A stretch of 64,000 bases of DNA from Taeniopygia guttata (GCF_048771995.1 NC_133064.1:31909001-31973000), one strand, 5' to 3'. Shown: positions 21,726-34,627, numbered from the stretch's first letter. Notes: generated by a model from the sequence alone, not told the origin. Translations and numbers: made by a program.

Positions 21726-22888
21726 ATTCTTTTCATTTAAGATGCTAGTACTTACTCTACTCATCTTGTTTGTATATAGAAGTAGTAATTAAGCTCAGAC
21801 TCAGGCCTGGGTCAATAGTCAGATGTTTTGTTCAAGTTCCCCCTTGACAGCAGCATGCTCCAACACAAGTACCCCATGACAGAATGGGAGTGGGGAGGGC
21901 TATTTGAATGAAGACAAAACAAAAACTACACCCTGCCTTCCCAGTCACTGGTTTACTCATGTCTTATAGCCAACAGGAACTGATCTCTTTTCTAATCAGC
22001 TCGGTCTCTACACACTTACTGTGCTGCCAACATCTATTCCATGGTCTTCTCTTTCTGGAGGCAGAAATCAAAGTCCTTATTTAAGCAGACTTTCAGCCAA
22101 ATATGCAGCAACTAATTTCTACTATACATTTTATTATGAATTTACTCAGTAGTTATATCATGATAATGTATTTTATTGAATTTGTTACAATACAGAAGGT
22201 CCCTATGCTAGACATGTAGTTGTCTAGATTGTTTATATGTTATTGACCAACTGTAAATAATGGAAGCAAATATAAACAATCACATTGACATGGGTAAATT
22301 TTGTACAGGGAGCTACTACTGTTAGTTTCATACTTTCATTTTAGAGACTCCTGTATCAAGAAGTTAAATAAGTTTAAGAACAGACCTTTAAACAGTTAGC
22401 ATTATCACCCCATAAAAGCTAGATAAAATTAGAATAAGACCATTGCAAGACTTGGTTCAAGGTCTTGAATAGTTTTCATTTAGTTTTAGCTTATTCAAAT
22501 TTTTACTCAACTATTGACAAACACAAGTAATGAGAATGACACCACAAGGCCCCATTGAGAGGTGAGAACAATATAACACCATACATCTACTCAATAAGTG
22601 AGCAGCAGAGGAGGATGGGACCATAAATTTACCAAACAAGGAGATAATGCAGGAACAAACTATTGATAAGACCAAACAAGTCTTTGGCTTGAACTTTTGT
22701 GCTAACTTTAGTCAGATAACCAGCATAGCAAAATTCACATCTATAGAAGCCACTTACTCACATAAGCTCCTTCCCTATAGAGCATGTGTGATAAAATAAA
22801 TGGGTACTGTGTCTTTAAGTGAAAGTGAAAAAATATTTAGCCAATTGTGATAGTTTCAGTTCAAAACTGTGCAGAAACACTAATTTTG
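21726..22888. other. Copied TNPO1 intron sequence
   Basis: About 1.15 kb of unique-looking AT-rich DNA, mirrored at 36411-37573. No gene or repeat recognised. Confidence 0.7.
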
Positions 22889-25725
22889 TGTAGTGGTTTT
22901 GGTTTGTTAATTTAAGATTTTATTTAAGTTTAAGATTTCTCGGATAATGCACTAAAGAGTGTGGTGGGTTTTGGTGTTGGTTAATCACTAATTGTCGGAA
23001 CTCAAAATGTCCCTCAGACATTTTCAGAGGTTCCAGGCCTTGGTCAGAAGCATTTTAGACCCTGGCAAGCAGCTGAAAACAGCTGTGATTTTGAGTTTGA
23101 GCCATGGAATGAGTTACCAACTTTGAAGGTGGAACAAGCGGTCACAGAGGGTTAGATGGTATAGTAAAAGTAGTTACAAATTAGAGGGGAAATTTTTTTT
23201 GTATTGTACAGGGGGGTTTTAACACCTGTACAGGGGGGTTTTACTTTGTACAAGCGGATCAGGAGTTCTAAGATGGAGGAAATTGGGCCTGATCCTGTTC
23301 TTCCTCCTTCTTCTTCTTTGCCTCCATGTTCTTGGTGATGTTGGCACTCACAGATTGGTTTAGAGTAGAAAAGCACGTTGTAACATAGATAGTAGGCACT
23401 GGGGAAAATCTGTAAACATATAATACGTAATATATCATATAAAAGATAGCAGCAGCCCTGGGCGGGGAGAGAGACGACGAAGACACCGGACAGTGAGGGT
23501 GTCAGGAGTGTGTGTGTCTCTGCCTGGGCCGCTGACCAAAGCAGCCGCAGCGGGCGAAGACAATCTTTTAGATAGCTAGCCATAAACTGCCTTGGGACCG
23601 AACAACAAGAGGCTGCAGAGTTTTTCTTTGGAAGCACAGGTTGGAGGAGAGACTTTACCACCACACGAGACCCCTGAATCAATCCCGGGGTTCTCACAAC
23701 TAATGTACTTCCTGCTGTGAGATAGGATTAGGAGAAAGGTAAAGTAGGTTTAAAACTTTAAAAGGGTGTAGGAGTGACAGTCGGGACGGACGGAGACGAG
23801 AGATCTCTGAAGCCAGGTTTTGGAACTTGCGGTTTATTGCAAAGGGTGTGGGTGCAGGGGCCCTGTTTGGAGCTGCCAGCCGCAGCTCTGAGAAGGCCTG
23901 AAAGAGGAGCCTGAAAGAGAGACCCAACAGAGCAAGAGGGCAAGAGAGGGGCAAGGGAGGCAAGAGAGAGAAGTTCCCGTTACAATACAATAAATCTTCT
24001 GTGCTGAATACAAGTACAAGATACAAATCCTATAACATTTACATACAGCCTATAAGAATCATTACATTCCCATACTGTGTTACATTTTAAACCCTAAAAA
24101 CTACTCTTTGGACCCCTTCTGCCAAGCTACTTGGGTCTGCTCTGACCCTTGGACCTGTCTGCAAGCAGAGGGTATTGTTTAATCAAAAGGGGATTACCTT
24201 CAGCTGGCCATACTATTGTTTTCCAGTTGATCAATAACTAAGGCTTGGTATCTCAAAGCTTGCTTTCATTTCAATCTCGCTTGTAGTTTCCATATTCTCA
24301 AAATCTTTTGCCAGGCAATCATATTTATAAGGCTTTCCTGTTTCATCTTCCCCAACAAAAGGGTATAAATAAAATTTTATAAACAGTAACTAAAATAAAA
24401 AAGTAGTAAGAATCAAGATAAATCTTTCAGAACACTTCTTCTCACAACCTTTTCTTTTCTACTGACAATGTAAAGAAACAAAATTTTCAGTCAGTTTATG
24501 ACTTCTAAAATAGTCCTTTTTTCAGTTTACTTAGAGAGAGAAATCTTTCTTGTTAATGTTATGGAGACTTCTCTATAAGAGGAAAAACTGGTTTTTTGTG
24601 GTTCTCAACTTGGTCATGAATAGCAGATGCCCGGGGAAAATCTGCTATTGTGAAGTATCTCCCATTTTCTGCAAGCCTTCCCACAGCTTGTTTATGGGCT
24701 ATGTCAACTTATGGGGTATTGTTTTAAAGATGAGTTGGTCAAAGCTAAAAGTTCTCATTATCTATATTTAAAATTATCTTTATCTCTGGGAACAGAGATC
24801 TTCTCTTGGGGGTATAGGACTACTTTTTCTCTGTTGAAACTTCTCATGGGATCACAGCTACTTTAACATCTCTTTACTTTGCATGGAGGCCTTTGCTTGA
24901 TATAAATTTGAACTTTTCATATTTTCATAGTTTCATGTGTTATAGGGAAAAGAGTTTTTTCTCTATAGCTTACAAGAGGATTTCAGCTCTAAAATCAAGG
25001 CATCTCTTCATCCGTCTTATCTGGGACTTAACTTTTTTCTCACTGACTATGATGTCTTCATGTTCTTTTACATGTTTGTATCTTGTTCTTTTCTCTTACT
25101 TGAGGGAGGATTGAAGCACTGAAAGGGTTAGCATTTTGTTTGAAGCTTGTAGATGGTCAACTTGACCCCGGTGGCTGGGTGTTACAGACGGTGGGAGCTG
25201 CAGCTGGGGGGGTGGCTCGGATCTAATTAGCTAGGCTAGAACCTAGTAGCACCAGCACTCTGTGTGTGTGTGTGTGGGGGGTGGCTTCTCCTTCCCCCGG
25301 CCTGATGGTTGCGGGTAACTTCTATGGGGGTAAAATCTCAGTGCTGACCTGGGGCTGCTCTCGGGGCCCAGCAGACTCGGCTGGGCCTCGTGCTTGGAGG
25401 GGTTTTAGTAAGCAGCTAGATGTTAGTAAGGCTGGTTCTATCTGGCCCTATGGTACCCCTCTCTCCTTGCCTGGTAGCTGATGGGGGGGTCAGCAGACGG
25501 TCCAGGGGAAAGGGGGCCCAGCTCCGCTGCAGGGCCGTCTACCCCGACCCCCTGTGGCAGGGGCCGCCTAGCCATGTGATTTTGCTCCCAGCTGGAAGGG
25601 AAAGAGGAAGATCCTGGGTTTCTTTCGTCTTTTAACATGTGTTTTTCACAGAGGCGTGTCTAGCTTTCTAGTGGTTGGAAGTTTTGCATCACTTCTCTAA
25701 ATGTTTCTCATGCAAAACCATGACA
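22889..25725 (+). mobile_element. Repeat X, intact left copy crossing the inner arm edge
   Basis: One continuous element from TGTAGTGGTTTTGG (22889) to CAAAACCATGACA (25725). Its ends are inverted relative to each other. It is interrupted only by solo LTR-b at 22993-23698. The part up to 24671 lies in the palindrome arm and the part after it lies in the spacer, with no disturbance at the edge. The spacer part is GC-rich near 25190-25620 and contains a TG run near 25260. No TSD found. It is related to 9735-11452 and, diverged, to 32706-34627. Confidence 0.7.
22993..23698 (+). mobile_element. Solo LTR (LTR-b family) in left arm
   Basis: A 706-bp LTR from TGTCGG to CTCACA, flanked by a perfect 6-bp duplication ACTAAT (22987-22992 and 23699-23704). 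It is very similar to 2535-3237, but the polyadenylation signal AATAAA of that copy reads CATAAA here (near 23580). The long minus-strand frame (23152-23697) is antisense noise shared by all LTR-b copies. Confidence 0.92.
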
Positions 25726-26215
25726 CCAATGAATATAGTTTACATTGTTGCATATACTGGAGGTTATGATCTTTCAATGTTTGAAGTTTATGGAAGCGGG
25801 TAACTAGCATACTGAAGGTGTGCCAGCTTTGTGGATTCATCACCCAGCACCCATGTCTGTGCAGACATGAATTAAACAAATACCTTGACTGTGTGTGGAT
25901 AGGTTTCTTGCACACTGGGTAGAATCTATATTTGGGACAACATCCTCATTTGGCCAGATTTAGCTAGCTAGTCTCAGCTGTTTCAAACAAAAATATAGGC
26001 AAAGTAACTTCTCAGTAGTAGAGCAGTTACCAGTATCACCTCATGAACATTAATTTCAGTTCAGGCAAACCTCCTATGTCTACATTTATTGGCCCCAAAG
26101 CAGCATAAAACATCTAAACTGAACTGACCTTAACTTATCCAAAGATCATTTTCATTCACAAAAAATTAAAATCCTCCTTATTCAAGAGACTCCAGAACTT
26201 ACATGTGTGAACCAG

Positions 26216-26921
26216 TGTCCTAGGGTGACGTTATGGTGTTTGTATCTCCAATCCTGTGTTCTGTTTACGTTTGATATTATATTCTGTGCTTTCAGAACTG
26301 ACTCTGAAAGTGAAGGTTTGTTTTGCCTTGTTATCAGCTGGTTCACCTCCCCCCATTGTCGGCTGCCTAGAAAAGGCTAGGGCTGGCTGGCTGGCTTTGC
26401 TTTGCTTGCTTGCTTGCTTGGCTTGCTTGCTTTGCCTGCTTGCTTGCTTTGCTTGCTTCTGCTTTTGCCTTTGCTTCCTAGTTAGTTTAGCTAAGCAGTC
26501 CAATTCTTTCCCTGGACTGTTGCTTTTTCCTTTCCTCTTCCTGAATACCATCCAACCTGCTCCGGACTGGGATCTGGGAAACACCAAGGAACACCAGGAG
26601 CCTGCATGTTGTGATCTGCAGCAGCCATCCCCAGTGCTGGAGAGCAACCCCCAGAGTCCAGACCCGGGCGACCACTCCCAGGAAGGACTTTCTGGATTTG
26701 TTCATCTCTTCAGAGTGGTGAAAGAGTTTTGTTGTCATCTGGTGTTGTTAATTGTTTTGGTGCTGGGGAGTGCTTTGTTCGTTGAATAAACAGGTTCTTT
26801 TCCACTTCTCTCTCAGAGGAAATTTTTCCTTGAACCAGGTGGGTGGGGAGGGGCCGTGGGGGTTTATTTCCTGGGGGCTCCTTTCAGAGGGTTTTCCCCA
26901 AATTTGCCCTAAACTAGGACA
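26216..26921 (+). mobile_element. Solo LTR (LTR-h), ERVL-like
   Basis: A 706-bp LTR with inverted ends TGTCCTAG and CTAGGACA and a perfect 5-bp duplication ACCAG (26211-26215 and 26922-26926). A 5-bp TSD is the ERVL/ERV3 norm. AATAAA is near 26784. A degenerate CTTG/GCTT tetranucleotide stretch (26385-26470) lies in its U3. It sits about 80 bp beyond the presumed distal end of the TNPO1 3'UTR. Confidence 0.92.
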
Positions 26922-27019
26922 ACCAGAAGAGTACCTACTGAGTCAGACAAAACACAAGCTGAACATGACATTTTCATCTTTCATCAAATATTGGAATGCA
27001 ACATATATAGTTTAACAAC

Positions 27020-27025
27020 TTTATT
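27020..27025 (-). promoter_or_regulatory. TNPO1: Candidate distal poly(A) signal of TNPO1
   Basis: AATAAA on the minus strand close to where the transposon-free stretch ends and the LTR-h region begins. Chosen by position; many other AT-rich sites exist between 27 and 32 kb. Confidence 0.35.
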
Positions 27026-30000
27026 AACATAGTCAAGCAGTGATTGGCATCCACATCTATTATGTCACATCATACAAATGTAGATACAAAATTACTACAG
27101 TACAATATATATGCTCTGCATGATTCAAAATGTTTGGTGGCCCCAAAAGCTCTAAAATTCAGCAGCTTATCAAAAATTAAAACAATATTCTATTTAAATG
27201 AAGTTCTGTTAGCAAATAGGCAGACTTCAAGAAATATCACTCAATTTAGTACAGTTTGAAAGGTTGCAGGAGGATATGTTTGAAGGATACATTCCAACAT
27301 TGTGGCAGACACAGAAACATCAGTTTTAAAGCTTTCAAGCAAAACTCATACAACCTAAGTTGTCAGCAGAAAGATCAGTCATCTTTAATTTTAAATTATT
27401 TTCTATACTGCATCCAATTGAAAATGTTAGAAGTGCTCAGTATTAATAAGTCAGCAATACATAGCTACCTATTTCTTCCCATGAAAAAAGAAAGTATTAC
27501 AGTGAAGATTTCAACAGCCAGAGAAACCTGCTTATACCCATCTTTTTTTTCCTAATCTCTTTCCCACAAAGATCACCTAGGCCTTCTCAGTTTTGTTGTT
27601 CACCCAAAGTAAGGAATTAGATACCTTAGGTGAAAGTAGCATAATAGAACCAGCTTATAGGAAAGTGATATACTATAAGCACTGAATTCTTTGAGATGCG
27701 GACTTGACTTACTTAAAAAGGATAGTCTAACAGCAGACAGGGATCCAGCTTTCATGGAGACATTTTAACTGCCCTCACAAATACATTCAAGTAAGTATCC
27801 TTATTATTTTAGGAGAATATACTCTACAAGGCAAGCAACAAGAGTATTCACCTCAGAGTCTTCCATTTAAACTGATTTTCCAAAACTGGCTTGCTCCAAC
27901 CATTACATGCAAAGAGCAAGCATCAGTGTCAGCCCCAAAAAAGTAGACTGATGGTGCAAGTCATTCTGGTGAATGCATAGGTGAGTGAAATACACAGCTA
28001 CCAATCAAGCTTTATTTACTCAACATGAGGTTACTGGAAATATGTAATATATCACAAATATGTATGCAAACCATATCAGCATCTACCTGAAGTAACTGCA
28101 GGATGTTTTGTAATTTATAGCAGTCATTTCACTGTAGAGCTTAACCTTTATCTAAGATAAAAAGTTACTCTTTAGACCCTATGTAGAAGCTTTATGCATT
28201 TATGCTCATAAAAGAGAGAGCATCAAAGCAATTCATCTTAATTTGCAACTTCTTTCGGCAGCAAAATCTGAAAGAAAATATTTCTAACACAATGTTACTT
28301 AAAAGCATTTTTCAAGAAATATTTCAGTTGTTTGAATATGGATGCATTCTCCTCAAGGGAAGAAGATTTTTGCACTTTTATCTGCTAATACATTCAATAT
28401 GAATAAAATAGGTGAAGCAAAAGTCATTATTGTCTAACAGTAGAAGGTTAATTTAGAGTAAGTTTAAGACAGAGCTCCATAATATGAAATACATAAACTG
28501 ATATAATTGACACGTTTTTATAAGCATGTGTTCTGAACAAAAAGGGTACAAGAGTATTCACCTGAGATAAAGCTAATATTTGAATATTTCTAAGTAGCAA
28601 TGAGTTTCACTTGAGTAAAACTACTTGAAGTTTTTAAATATACATTTTATTATTATACAATATATGCAGTATAAGTAAATAAAATTGATGTTTACATAAA
28701 AGTTCTAAATAAAACCCCACCAAATCCACAGTGTATCACCAATTCTAGTTACAAAACTTATGCTGCTTCATAACTTTTAAAAATTATAATTATTATAAAT
28801 TTTAAACTCATTCTTCCAAAACGGATCTTTTGAGTACAAGCTTTAAGGAACAATAAACCAAAGCATAAGAATTAGCTCATTACAGTTTAAATATATACAT
28901 ATTCACCAATTTAGAATATAATCAAGCTTTGGAAAAAAAATTATAAAATTTATTATATTTTATTGTCCTCTTAGAATAATGAATCTTCTAATAAGTTTTT
29001 CCCAAATGAAAATAGTTGTTTCCTGAATATATAAATAAAAAGAATTTAGTATTGAACATATAATTTCACAGCAATTTAGAACTGCCAAAAAGATGTATTT
29101 TATAAGGATTTTAAATACCCTTTCTGTTATCAACTTAGGTTGATCAGCAGCTTTTCTTCACTCTGAATCCTTCAAAAAGGTAAATGTAAAACAGAAAAAA
29201 GACATATATGAAAAACAGTAAACACTGACCTCCTGAGGCTCCTACAACAAAACTATTCAAGTAGAAAATCTACACCATTACTTAGCAGCTGCTATTTTGT
29301 AGCTTAGCAGACTAACAGCCCTTTATTCAGCGTGAAAGGAGCAAATGAAGCCGTACTTTTATCATGCCAAGAGGCAGAAATACTGGAATGTAACAAACTC
29401 ACAATTCTACCAATATGAACATTCAGTCAACATTCAAGAACTTTCAAGCCTACACTACGAGAATTGAAATGCTTTTTATTTATCCCATGATGCAATAATT
29501 GAATTATAACTGTTAATGCTGATTCAGAACTTTTCTTGCCTCAGATTAGACTCGAAATGGTTTCTGCCAATCTCTGCACTATACTATGCATTAGGAATAT
29601 AGTTTATCCGCTTTAAAATATACCACAAGGGAACTTACTGATACAACAGACTATTCTGTCAGTACTGTTTATTTCTGCCTTAATTATTTTCTTTGCTGTT
29701 ATACTAGATCAGTTCATATCTGTACAAATACCTATTAAAATACTATGTACAAAAGCGGTATCCTATGGTAATGTGAGGTGAAGTGGATTTATTTGGTTAA
29801 AGGGGCTTTCTGAAATTTAAACAGGTTAGTTAAACCCAGATTCTAGCTGTAATGCTACAGTATTATTTAGGTAGCTTTTCTATTCTACAGTTTGTTTTAA
29901 TGTCATTTCTCTGAAACTCTTCCCTAATGTTCAAATGCACTCAAAACTATAGCTAATTTGTGTCTAAAATAATATCCTACTGTTTTTTTTTCTTCTTAGA

Positions 30001-32038
30001 AAACTGATTTCAAAGTTTTTTTAGTGACTAAAACTCTTACGAATTTTCTTCAGTGCTATTAGTTAAGAAAGAATTTTGTATTTGCTACCAAAGCAATGTA
30101 ATTTGAAAGGAAGTTATCACATGCAAATTTGACCAATTTGAATAAATACTATGTATGAGCATTAGTGAATGTACTTCATACAGTACATATTCAAACTATT
30201 CTTCAGGCATAATCCATTCATATTTGCAAAGCCACAAAAATAAAAAAAATGATGGGGTGGAGAGCGGGACACATTTAAAATGTGCATGTAAACCTCTCCC
30301 CCCCCCCCCCCAACTTTTAAAACAGCATAATAGCATTTATAAGTCCACAGTCATACAGCTCAAACTTCAGTGCAATGGCTAAATCATTTAACACTCAAAG
30401 AACAGAACCATGCAAAGAGTAGCAAGTTCTTAAAAAATACTACACAACTGCAAACAAACAAAACAAAAAATCCCCCACAAACAAACCACAAAACACCAAA
30501 AAAAGCCAAACCCCAAACTGTTATCCAATAATCAATTTTGCAATGCAAAGGTGAGAAAAGAAATCTATAAAAAGGCTGTTATGGCTTAGTTTTGTTTTGC
30601 AGGTTAATTATGCAGCACTTGAAAAATGGAAAGCTGCAGTTTCACCTCTGACCAGCACAGTTAAGTCTCTCCATTTTCCTTTAACATCATGGGATACTCT
30701 TTAGGCAATCTAAATAGAGACTTGCCATTTTCAGATAAACATAAGATCAAGTTTACCAGTTAGGATTTCACCTTCACAGTACATAAAAAAAACACATAGA
30801 AAGAAAAGTAAAGGATTACCTTAACAAAGATTTATTCACAGGAATACATGTAAGTAGAGGAAAAAAAGAAAAAAAAATCAACAGAAAAGCTAAACAAATG
30901 AAATTAAGAGGATCCAAACCAACTTTCACTCTTTAGCTTTAAACTTGCACCCTTGTGCATTTAATTATATCACAAAGGGCCACCAACACATGCCAATACA
31001 TTATAGATACCCTGCATTACATCTACTAACTTAAACATCTCTAAGATCATGCTGTGAACAAAAATTAAGCATAAAAGGTACTACATTGAGTGGGAATAAA
31101 CACAAAGATAGCAACTGTCATCAACTTCTACAATTGTCTTTATGTGCGAATTAACATTTATGCAGCCTTTAACAGGTCTTACCATGTAAATAATTTTTAG
31201 AGATTCTGCTAAAAATCACTAGTATATAACCATGCAGAAAGCACATCACACTGACAGCACAGAGGCAAATATTTTGCACAGTTATATCAGCTTTCCACAT
31301 TGTGCAGGTTACACACAATACGATATGAATCTTAATCTTAACAGATCCTAAAAAGGTATTTCAAGGCCTAATTGTTAACCACAGTACTTTATAACTATAT
31401 TCTTAATAAAAATAAGACCCACAGAATCTCAGAAAAAAGAATTTTAACTGCAGGTATATTTTGAATTTGTAAACTGCAACATAAGACTGATGTCACATAG
31501 GAAATGTATACCAATTTCATTCTATATGATGCAAGCATGATACTTTCCCACTAATTTAAATTACCTCTGATCACTATGAGCCAGAATGCATGCCTGAACC
31601 TTAAACTGCATGTTAAGAATAATGCCTTACTCTAGAAATTAAAGCTAATTAATTACAATAACCACATGATGCTACTTTAATTTTTTTAAATGCAAAAATT
31701 AAGACGTGAATCTTTCCTTTGATTTGTCCCTCCCCTTACCCCAAAAATGAAAGGAGTGACTCATTTGCAGCTTGCAGGTTACTTCATTTTGTCCAGTTTA
31801 ACCTCTTTTAATTTTCGACAGGGTTTCTATATTGTACACTGCAAGTGCCTGCTCCTAATACTGACACAAGCTGCATTTTAACTGCACTAATTTAATTTGA
31901 GCTATTCATTAACATGCAAATTATCTAGGAGTCCCATTAAGCAGGATGAAATTATGTAGAAAATCCTTACTTAAAAAAAAAAAAACATAAAAAAGGAGAA
32001 AGCCTTTTACTGTCTGTGACCTCAATTTGTAGGTTTCC

Positions 32039-32044
32039 TTTATT
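32039..32044 (-). promoter_or_regulatory. TNPO1: Proximal poly(A) signal of TNPO1
   Basis: AATAAA on the minus strand in the context CACAATAAAGG, about 355 bases into the 3'UTR exon. It would give a short-UTR mRNA. Confidence 0.5.
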
Positions 32045-32705
32045 GTGCGTAAAATAGTTTTACTCTTTATGCATCCCTATGGTTCAATTATATGGTTCTT
32101 AGTTTGGTAGAATTCCCCAGAATAATCCAGAATGTGCTGTTTTGTTAATAGACTTTTTTTTCTTCTTCACATCCAGTGCAGAGTTGTAATAGGAGACTAT
32201 TTCCACCGACAAAGGCTCCAGATGTTAAAACATTTCCCAACATCGACTTAATACAGTGACAGCAACACCTCCCTCCCACCCCTCCCAGTAGGGTTGGGAC
32301 TGTACTGTATTCCCTACTGGTTTACCCTTCCCCCCAGTAAAGGGTAACATTTTCCCTGGGTGCAGAGTCTCCCTCATAGTCTCCCAGACTGAAGGACCTG
32401 TAAAAGGAAAAGACAGAAGTATAGTTAAATCTTATCTTGAACCTTAACTGACAGATCAGTGCATAAACAAAGAGCTTTTTGCCTTTTTTAAGGGGCAGGT
32501 GCCAAACTTTAATACAAAAACAAATTTAAGCCTAGATCTTCCCTTTTAAGAAAAGAGCCCATTTGTACCAAATAAATTCATTAAACAACACCATTTACTT
32601 TAAAGCTAGACTGACAATTCCACTATTGTGGCTTAGATTTAAGATAAAAGCAGTCCTATATATTCTAACAGGCTTGTGCCTTTTTAGTACAAGATTATGA
32701 GGTAA

Positions 32706-34627
32706 TGTGGTGGTTTTGAATGAGAGGCATTTACGGAAGTGATGCAAAGATTCCTGCCACTAGGAAGCTGTCCACGCCTCTGTGAAAAACACATGTTAAA
32801 GACGAAAGAAACCCCGAGAACTTTCCGTTCAGGCGACCAGGTAATACAGCCGGCCCAGCCCCTGTCTCGACCAGGCTGGGTCCTGATGGCCCCTTCCGCG
32901 GGGCGCCCGCTGGGCCCCCGCCATTAGCTACCGGGCCGGGTCATGGCTGTGATTTCTAACATCTTGCTGCTGGGCCCTGCCCGGCCGCCAGCCCGGGACC
33001 GAGCTGAGTCTGCCGGCCCCAAGGAACAGCCCCGGGCCGGGCGGGCTCGGCCAAAATTCTACCACAACCACCGGGCAGGGGAGAGGAGAAAGCCATCAAT
33101 TCCCCATTACCCGCCCCCCCCCCCCCCCCCCCCCGGCTGCAGCTCCCGCTGCAAGCTACCAAACCCAACTGGGGCGAGATATTAACTCTTTCAGTACTTC
33201 AATACTCCCTCGAGTGAGAAAAAAAACAAAATGCAGACAATATAGAAGAACAAAATGAAAACACTGAAGTCAATGAAGAAATAGTCAAGTCCCAGATGGG
33301 AGGGATGAGGAGATTCCTTCATCTTGGGGCTGAAATTCTCTTATAAGACTATAAAGAAAAACTTTTTCCCTATAATGCATGAAGGTATGAGGAGATAAAA
33401 GTGTTCAGATTGCAAATATCGAACAAAAAGCTCCATGCTAAGTAAGCAAATGTTAAAGTAGCTGTGTTCCTATGAGAAGTTTGAACAGAGAAGGAGAAAA
33501 GAGTGATGAAAATCCTGTGCCCCCAAAAAGAAAGTTGAAATAAAGATTTTTGGAGTTCACTTGAACTAACAAAACAGATTTAACTTTTAGCTTGTAGAAT
33601 CATGTGTTGAATTTTAAGAAACCTCTGCCATGGTACAAAGGGCATAGGGAAATGTAAATCTTTGAAGCTTCCTGCATAAAAGACAATACCGGAGAAGACC
33701 AGGGAATGCAAAGAACCCAGACAAAGAGACCTCTCAGTCTCCAACCATGTCAAGGCTAACAGACATACTCAGATAAGACACCAAAGGACCAAAAGCGCAT
33801 GCACAGAGGAGGAAAGTTCAAAAGTTCAATCCAGAGAAAGACTACAATTTTCAGCCTCAGAAGACCACCAGAGACCCCCGCGGGACCACCACAGCAAACC
33901 ACGCATGCCCAGAAGGGCGTGGACCTATTTAGCATGAGAGGCTAGGAGAGGCGGGTCCAGGGGTTGAATATGCATAGAAAAGTTGTGTAATGTATTGCAT
34001 ATGGAACACCTTTGTGAATAAAGATGTGGGACAGACTGCAGCTCGGGGCACAAGTTTTTGGAGAGCTATCTCGCTTGTGCCGGGTGCTGACATACATACC
34101 CACTTCATAACTACATCGAGTTGTGGAGTCTATTTATTTATTCCGCATATAGTTTCAAAGTGATTTCAGAAATAGATAATAAGCACCTTTGCCTTTAAAT
34201 AACTCATCTTTAAAACAGTACCCCAAAAATTGACATAGACCATAAACACAAGTATGAGAAAAACTTGTAGAAAATGAAAGGGATTTCACAAGTGCAAATT
34301 TACCCAGGTGGATGCTATTCGTGATAATTGAAAGCCACGAGAAAACTTTTCTTGTGGAGAAGTCTCCATAACATTAACAAAAGAGACTTCTCTCCCTAAG
34401 TAAACTAAAGAAAGACTATTCTAAAAGTGATAAACTAAGTGAAATTTTAGGTTTTGTTTCTTTACATTGTCATTGAGAAATAAAAAGTTGTAGGGGAAAG
34501 AGAAGCATCCTGAAAGATTTGTTTTGATTCTTATTACTTTTTCTTTTAGTTACTGTTAATAAATTTCTTGTTATATGCTTTTAACGGTTGGAGCCTACTT
34601 TACCTTTCTCCTAATTTTATATCACAA
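32706..34627 (-). mobile_element. Repeat X family, diverged copy (Y), interrupted by LTR-c
   Basis: Inverted and clearly diverged relative of the X copy at 23713-25725. The outer end is TGTGGTGGTTTTG at 32706 on the plus strand. The GC-rich part is at 32820-33140, with a run of about 20 C near 33115-33134, then leader-like sequence. Its other end at 34627 stops in the middle of the element and is fused to the right palindrome arm. LTR-c copy 3 is inserted at 33536. Confidence 0.7.
33536..34157 (+). mobile_element. Solo LTR (LTR-c family), copy 3
   Basis: A 622-bp LTR, TGAAAT to GTTTCA, with 4-bp duplication AAGT (33532-33535 and 34158-34161). AATAAA is near 34017. It is absent from the corresponding place in the X copy at 24.7-25.1 kb, so it arrived after the copies separated. 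Confidence 0.9.

Larger units (their letters stand above)
17740..24671 (+). repeat. Palindrome, left arm (6,932 bp)
   Basis: The reverse complement of 34628-41559. Paired coordinates sum to 59299 at all points I checked: outer edge, exon ends, stop codon, both LTR-b ends and inner edge. There is thus no net insertion or deletion. I noticed two mismatches, 17782/41517 and 20878/38421. Open frames of up to 181 codons translate identically in both arms. The outer edge cuts through a CR1, while the inner edge lies inside repeat X. Confidence 0.95.
27000..32397 (-). other. TNPO1: TNPO1 terminal 3'UTR exon
   Basis: A good acceptor (pyrimidine-rich, ending TTACAG at 32403-32398) opens an exon with no coding role: the stop codon is in the previous exon. 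The roughly 5.4-kb AT-rich stretch has no recognisable transposon, unlike both sides. Possible ends are the AATAAA signals at 32039-32044 (short form) and 27020-27025 (long form). A long TNPO1 3'UTR is known in mammals. A C run lies near 30299-30311. The exact 3' end is inferred. Confidence 0.75.
24672..34627. repeat. Palindrome spacer (9,956 bp)
   Basis: Sequence between the two arms. It holds the tail of repeat X, an ERVL-type solo LTR, the TNPO1 3'UTR exon, and a diverged X-family copy interrupted by LTR-c. The orientation of the 3'UTR exon matches the right arm and the rest of TNPO1. Confidence 0.9.

Noticed and set aside
26256..26789. 177-codon frame rich in Leu, Ala and Cys
   Set aside because: Produced by the CTTG/GCTT tetranucleotide repeats inside LTR-h.
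30299..30311. C runs here and near 5404, 33115, 44391 and 63868 as structured or quadruplex sites
   Set aside because: Plain homopolymers with no arrangement of separate runs. They are also error-prone in sequencing.
32943..33185. GC-rich block as a possible second CpG-island promoter
   Set aside because: It belongs to the repeat X family (copy Y), and a related GC block occurs in the X tail at 25190-25620.
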